From: TMED14 sp002378565 | Lineage (GTDB): Bacteria; Bacteroidota; Bacteroidia; Flavobacteriales; Schleiferiaceae | Assembly: GCA_943846715.1 (NCBI GenBank) | Contig: OX044356.1 | Coordinates: forward strand, 310,001-374,000 | Length of the DNA: 64,000 nt | Direction of reading: 5' to 3' | The notes under the pieces: generated by a model | Database searches by the model: none | What the model was told of the DNA's origin: nothing | What the model saw: the letters and a program-made list of their open reading frames with translations, nothing else | In this document: positions 62,301 through 64,000 of the stretch, piece by piece | How the letters are laid out: each line of letters opens with the position of its first letter | How positions within the stretch are numbered: position 1 is the first letter of the stretch | Position numbers and translations under genes: made by a program

Positions 62301-62556
62301 CAATGGGGATGGGGTGAATGATTGGTGCTATTTGCCGGAAGCTGCACAGTCTTCATTGGCCTCACTGAATTTTCAGGTATACAGCCGATGGGGACAGCTG
62401 GTCTTTGAGACCACAGATCCAAACTTTGCTTGGGGTGGGGAATCCCGGACAGGCGCATTGCCTGATGGCGTGTACTTTTGGGTGGCTCACTGGACATCTC
62501 TCTGTGGCGCTCAAGGCGACCATCACGGATCAATCACCATCAACCGCAAACCATGA
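59344..62556 (+). CDS. Giant T9SS type B cargo protein with PKD-like domains
   Basis: Secreted surface protein of 1070 residues. Signal peptide MQSLRHFSGLLIVLLFPVTL (cleavage near LLSQ). Residues about 30-220 resemble the DUF7948 domain (GLIANHGQWHDDVVAAVNMG, LRNVYPGVDLRISV). From 220 to about 700 come SBBP-like propeller repeats (STYVGGSGAEQPHSM, STYAGGSGSDGINAL, YATYFGGQGSAEHVDGG). Two or three PKD-like domains follow (about 715-980, each with Cys pairs). The C-terminus, IFPSIFTPNGDGVND to GVYFWVAHW, is the gliding-motility-associated (CHU_C) type B sorting domain. Overlaps arsC by 4 bases. Confidence 0.9.
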   Translation: MQSLRHFSGLLIVLLFPVTLLSQALSGSSYGLIANHGQWHDDVVAAVNMGDARVWVLHDGLRFAMALDSGIWVSTERFVDANQSSHWESDASEASQVVNFHLGKRQASGLTLAQGGWLRNVYPGVDLRISVQGNQFKTTWHAKQSEALARVRSQWEGVNRQSAYRDELRLQLPAGSIHVSMPASYAKEALVKSTWRRDGKQWRMHAKRATVIDPIYRFSSFSGSTSDNFGYTATYDAMGRTWAGGTAFGSQYPTSNGFQSIFGGAVDMAFMLFAGDGLSIISSTYVGGSGAEQPHSMMVAPNGDLVVMGTSNSSNFPHTSQSWDSTMAGGPATNGGGTQFNPGPDLVLFRLDSTGSQLLGSTYAGGSGSDGINALIPMNYGDQARGDVLVTSDAIYAVSSTQSADFPATLDSTLGGSQDGLIMQWSPFLDSLNWASLVGGSQLDACFGATLVDHNNQKVLAVVGASTSDNLASSNAYQTSRGGNVDAWISTYDASNGSLISSSYLGENLYDAAFMVGHQPKGAWLTTGDSSAIAFIGLSQVGLQDVGSHWSQSARAQFIAWMPLSLDSLYRVQSFGSPSGARPNISPTAFSMDPCGSIYLSGWGGLVNSSGTGNTTNLYTTPDAYDSITDGSDFYFMVLGRHGSPLYATYFGGQGSAEHVDGGTSRFDPNGVIHQAICAGCGGNSLLPVFPHNAYATINGSSNCNMAAVQIAFEQQAAQLDLQLVKDSLCIGTQAELIGVALRSDSARIDWGDGIVQSVTSPLGQTHWYATDSMYVIQVSSWDTLCQTWASQTLILHVHLPDPPKANMSLVYDPCDSTLHVELHPTDSLNSHALLVLWGDGDSHYEVMKCPLIHDYLLDNYGPFTITLIAYDTLCGLADTATWVVSFRPPLGNIVTDATVDPCSSPPQVSLNAAANQATHYAWYPNGLSGAAIWGQYISLPTTVGSHDIVVVAVDSTCLRYDTLTVTYQVGMDDMNALIFPSIFTPNGDGVNDWCYLPEAAQSSLASLNFQVYSRWGQLVFETTDPNFAWGGESRTGALPDGVYFWVAHWTSLCGAQGDHHGSITINRKP

Positions 62557-62897
62557 AGCCAATCATCTACCACAACCCAAGATGCACCAAGAGCAGGGAA
62601 GCGCTAGCCTGGCTTGAAGCCAATGGCCATGAGCCTGTGATTGTCAAATACCTTGATGAGGCGCTGACTTACGAGGTGTTGGATGCCTTGTTGCAAACCA
62701 TGGACATGGATCCCCGTGCGTTGATTCGAAGCAATGAAGCTGATTGGAAAAGTCACTTTGCTGATGCAGAGCTTGGTGATGAGGAGCTGATTTATGCCAT
62801 GATTGAATACCCCAAGCTGATGCAACGCCCCATTGTTTCATGGAAGAACAAGGCCGCCGTGGGCCGCCCCTTGGAGGCCATCAAAGACCTGTTTTAG
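62553..62897 (+). CDS. arsC: ArsC-family (glutaredoxin-type) reductase
   Basis: Small thioredoxin-fold protein of 114 residues. It has the ArsC active site YHNPRCTKSREAL with Cys at about 11, and LMQRPIVSWKNKAAVGRP with the Arg that binds oxyanion. It may reduce arsenate with glutathione or another thiol, or be a YffB-like reductase of unknown substrate; the neighbourhood has no arsenic genes. The start at 62553 overlaps the previous stop (ATGA). Ends with 4 bases overlap against fumC. Confidence 0.88.
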   Translation: MKPIIYHNPRCTKSREALAWLEANGHEPVIVKYLDEALTYEVLDALLQTMDMDPRALIRSNEADWKSHFADAELGDEELIYAMIEYPKLMQRPIVSWKNKAAVGRPLEAIKDLF

Positions 62898-64000
62898 CAC
62901 ATGTCGCCGGGCTTGACCCAGGCGTCAAACTCAGCTTCAGTCACATAGCCTAATGCCAATGCAGCATCCTTGAGTGTGCTGCCTTCTGCATGCGCCTTTT
63001 TAGCGATGCTGGCAGATTTTTCGTAACCAATGTGGGTATTGAGGGCAGTGACAAGCATCAGTGAATTGTTCAGATGCTTGGTGATTTGCTCATGGTTGGG
63101 TTCAATGCCAGCCACACAATTGTCGGTGAATGACATGCATGCATCCCCAATCAGGTGACCGCTTTCAAGGATGTTTTTTGCCATCATGGGCTTGAACACA
63201 TTGAGTTCAAAATGTCCGCTTGCACCGCCCATGCTCATCGCTACATCGTTGCCAATCACTTGTGCTGCAACCATGGTGATGGCTTCTGCCTGTGTGGGGT
63301 TGACCTTACCTGGCATGATGGAGGATCCTGGCTCATTGGGTGGGATCAATATTTCGCCAATGCCTGAACGTGGACCGGATGAAAGCATGCGGATGTCATT
63401 GCCAATTTTCATCAAGGACACAGCCACGCGTTTGTAGGCTGCATGCAATTCTACCATGGCATCATGCGCTGCCAATGCTTCAAATTTGTTGGGCGCAGTC
63501 ACAAAGGGCTTGCCGGTCAGATGCGCAATGTTAGCAGCTACTTTGACGGCGTAGCCTTTGGGTGTGTTGAGTCCTGTGCCAACTGCTGTGCCGCCAAGGG
63601 CCAGTTCTGCCACCATCTCCAAGGCGTTGTGGATGTTGCGCATGCCATTGTCTAGCTGCTGAACATAGGCAGAGAATGCTTGACCCAATGTCAATGGCGT
63701 GGCATCCATGAAATGGGTTCTTCCCGTTTTCACCACATGCGCAAAGGCAGTGGACTTCGCGTCTATGACATCACGCAAATGTTTCAGGCCAGGTAGGGTG
63801 ACATCCACAGCTTGGCTGTAGGCAGCAATGTGCATGGCGGTGGGGAAGGTGTCATTGGAGGACTGTGATTTGTTCACGTCATCATTCGGGTGCAACACCT
63901 TGTTGCTGTCGGTCAACTTGCCACCTTGCAAGACATGGCCGCGGTTGGCAATGACTTCATTGCAGTTCATGTTGCTTTGCGTGCCAGATCCGGTTTGCCA
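62894..64000 (-). CDS. fumC: Fumarate hydratase class II, C-terminal part (runs off the window)
   Basis: TCA-cycle enzyme, fumarate to malate. About 369 residues are visible. The first visible residues are WQTGSGTQSNMNCNEVIANR; then HPNDDVNKSQSSNDTFPTAM, KTGRTHFMDATPLTLGQ, and the superfamily signature GSSIMPGKVNPTQAEA with the mobile loop. The N-terminal 90-100 residues lie beyond base 64000. TGSGTQSNMN and the length indicate fumarase rather than aspartase or argininosuccinate lyase. Confidence 0.95.
   Translation of the reverse strand, partial: WQTGSGTQSNMNCNEVIANRGHVLQGGKLTDSNKVLHPNDDVNKSQSSNDTFPTAMHIAAYSQAVDVTLPGLKHLRDVIDAKSTAFAHVVKTGRTHFMDATPLTLGQAFSAYVQQLDNGMRNIHNALEMVAELALGGTAVGTGLNTPKGYAVKVAANIAHLTGKPFVTAPNKFEALAAHDAMVELHAAYKRVAVSLMKIGNDIRMLSSGPRSGIGEILIPPNEPGSSIMPGKVNPTQAEAITMVAAQVIGNDVAMSMGGASGHFELNVFKPMMAKNILESGHLIGDACMSFTDNCVAGIEPNHEQITKHLNNSLMLVTALNTHIGYEKSASIAKKAHAEGSTLKDAALALGYVTEAEFDAWVKPGDMC

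Noticed and set aside
1..64000. Defence islands, prophage, insertion sequences, biosynthetic clusters
   Set aside because: No transposase, integrase, restriction, toxin-antitoxin, Cas or large synthase motif was seen on either strand; gene content is core metabolism plus envelope.

Overview
The window comes from the chromosome of a gliding-type member of the Bacteroidota, probably a marine Flavobacteriales lineage with a compact genome. The sequence support for this is: gldD and gldE beside mutY; four secreted proteins with C-terminal type IX secretion (T9SS) sorting signals; a LytS/LytTR two-component pair; start regions that carry the Bacteroidota -7 promoter box (TAnnTTTG) rather than Shine-Dalgarno sites; and the HU / small basic ribosomal protein / RNase G order. 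The species cannot be named from the sequence alone. I see no phage, insertion sequence, CRISPR array, tRNA or rRNA gene, and no gap longer than about 215 bases.

Layout. 1-7.8 kb: proline dehydrogenase (cut by the window edge) divergent from aroB-aroA; two overlapping envelope-protein genes; a histidine kinase and LytTR regulator. 7.8-11.2 kb: purE-purK with a tiny lipoprotein, divergent from an Mla-type lipid ABC transporter (permease and ATPase). 11.2-16.8 kb: kynurenine genes kynU-kmo, then gcvP. 17-21 kb: two tandem paralogous T9SS cargo genes. 21-26.4 kb: nth, bcp, recA, a TPR lipoprotein and oligopeptidase B. 26.4-36.8 kb: cell-surface sugar block: waaA and an outer-membrane protein on one strand; DegT aminotransferase, ugd, uxs, galE, a T9SS cargo protein, rfbB and kdsB in one overlapping operon on the other. 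36.8-44.6 kb: SulP transporter and a six-gene operon from serS to an O-methyltransferase. 44.6-49 kb: rplU-rpmA and a pair of M16 peptidase genes. 49-54 kb: EamA transporter, heme A synthase (ctaA), gldD-gldE, a truncated ssb, mutY. 54-59.3 kb: HU, TPR protein, bS22-like protein, RNase G, recX, threonine aldolase, prfB. 59.3-64 kb: giant T9SS type B cargo protein, ArsC-like protein, fumC (cut by the edge).

How it works together. The largest functional theme is the cell envelope: nucleotide sugars (UDP-glucuronate, UDP-xylose, UDP-galactose, dTDP-4-keto sugar, CMP-Kdo), Kdo transfer, Mla lipid transport, gliding/T9SS parts and T9SS cargo. Genes overlap heavily, both head-to-tail (ATGA/TAATG couplings) and tail-to-tail.

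No unmistakable new multi-gene system was found. The most unusual observations are an out-of-frame overlap of two exported proteins (about 3988-4108), an ssb gene cut to 58 codons and pressed against gldE (52865-53041), mirror-image back-to-back -7 boxes (49930-49949; 9668-9686), and -7-like boxes that repeatedly end about 4 bases before start codons, which suggests leaderless transcripts.
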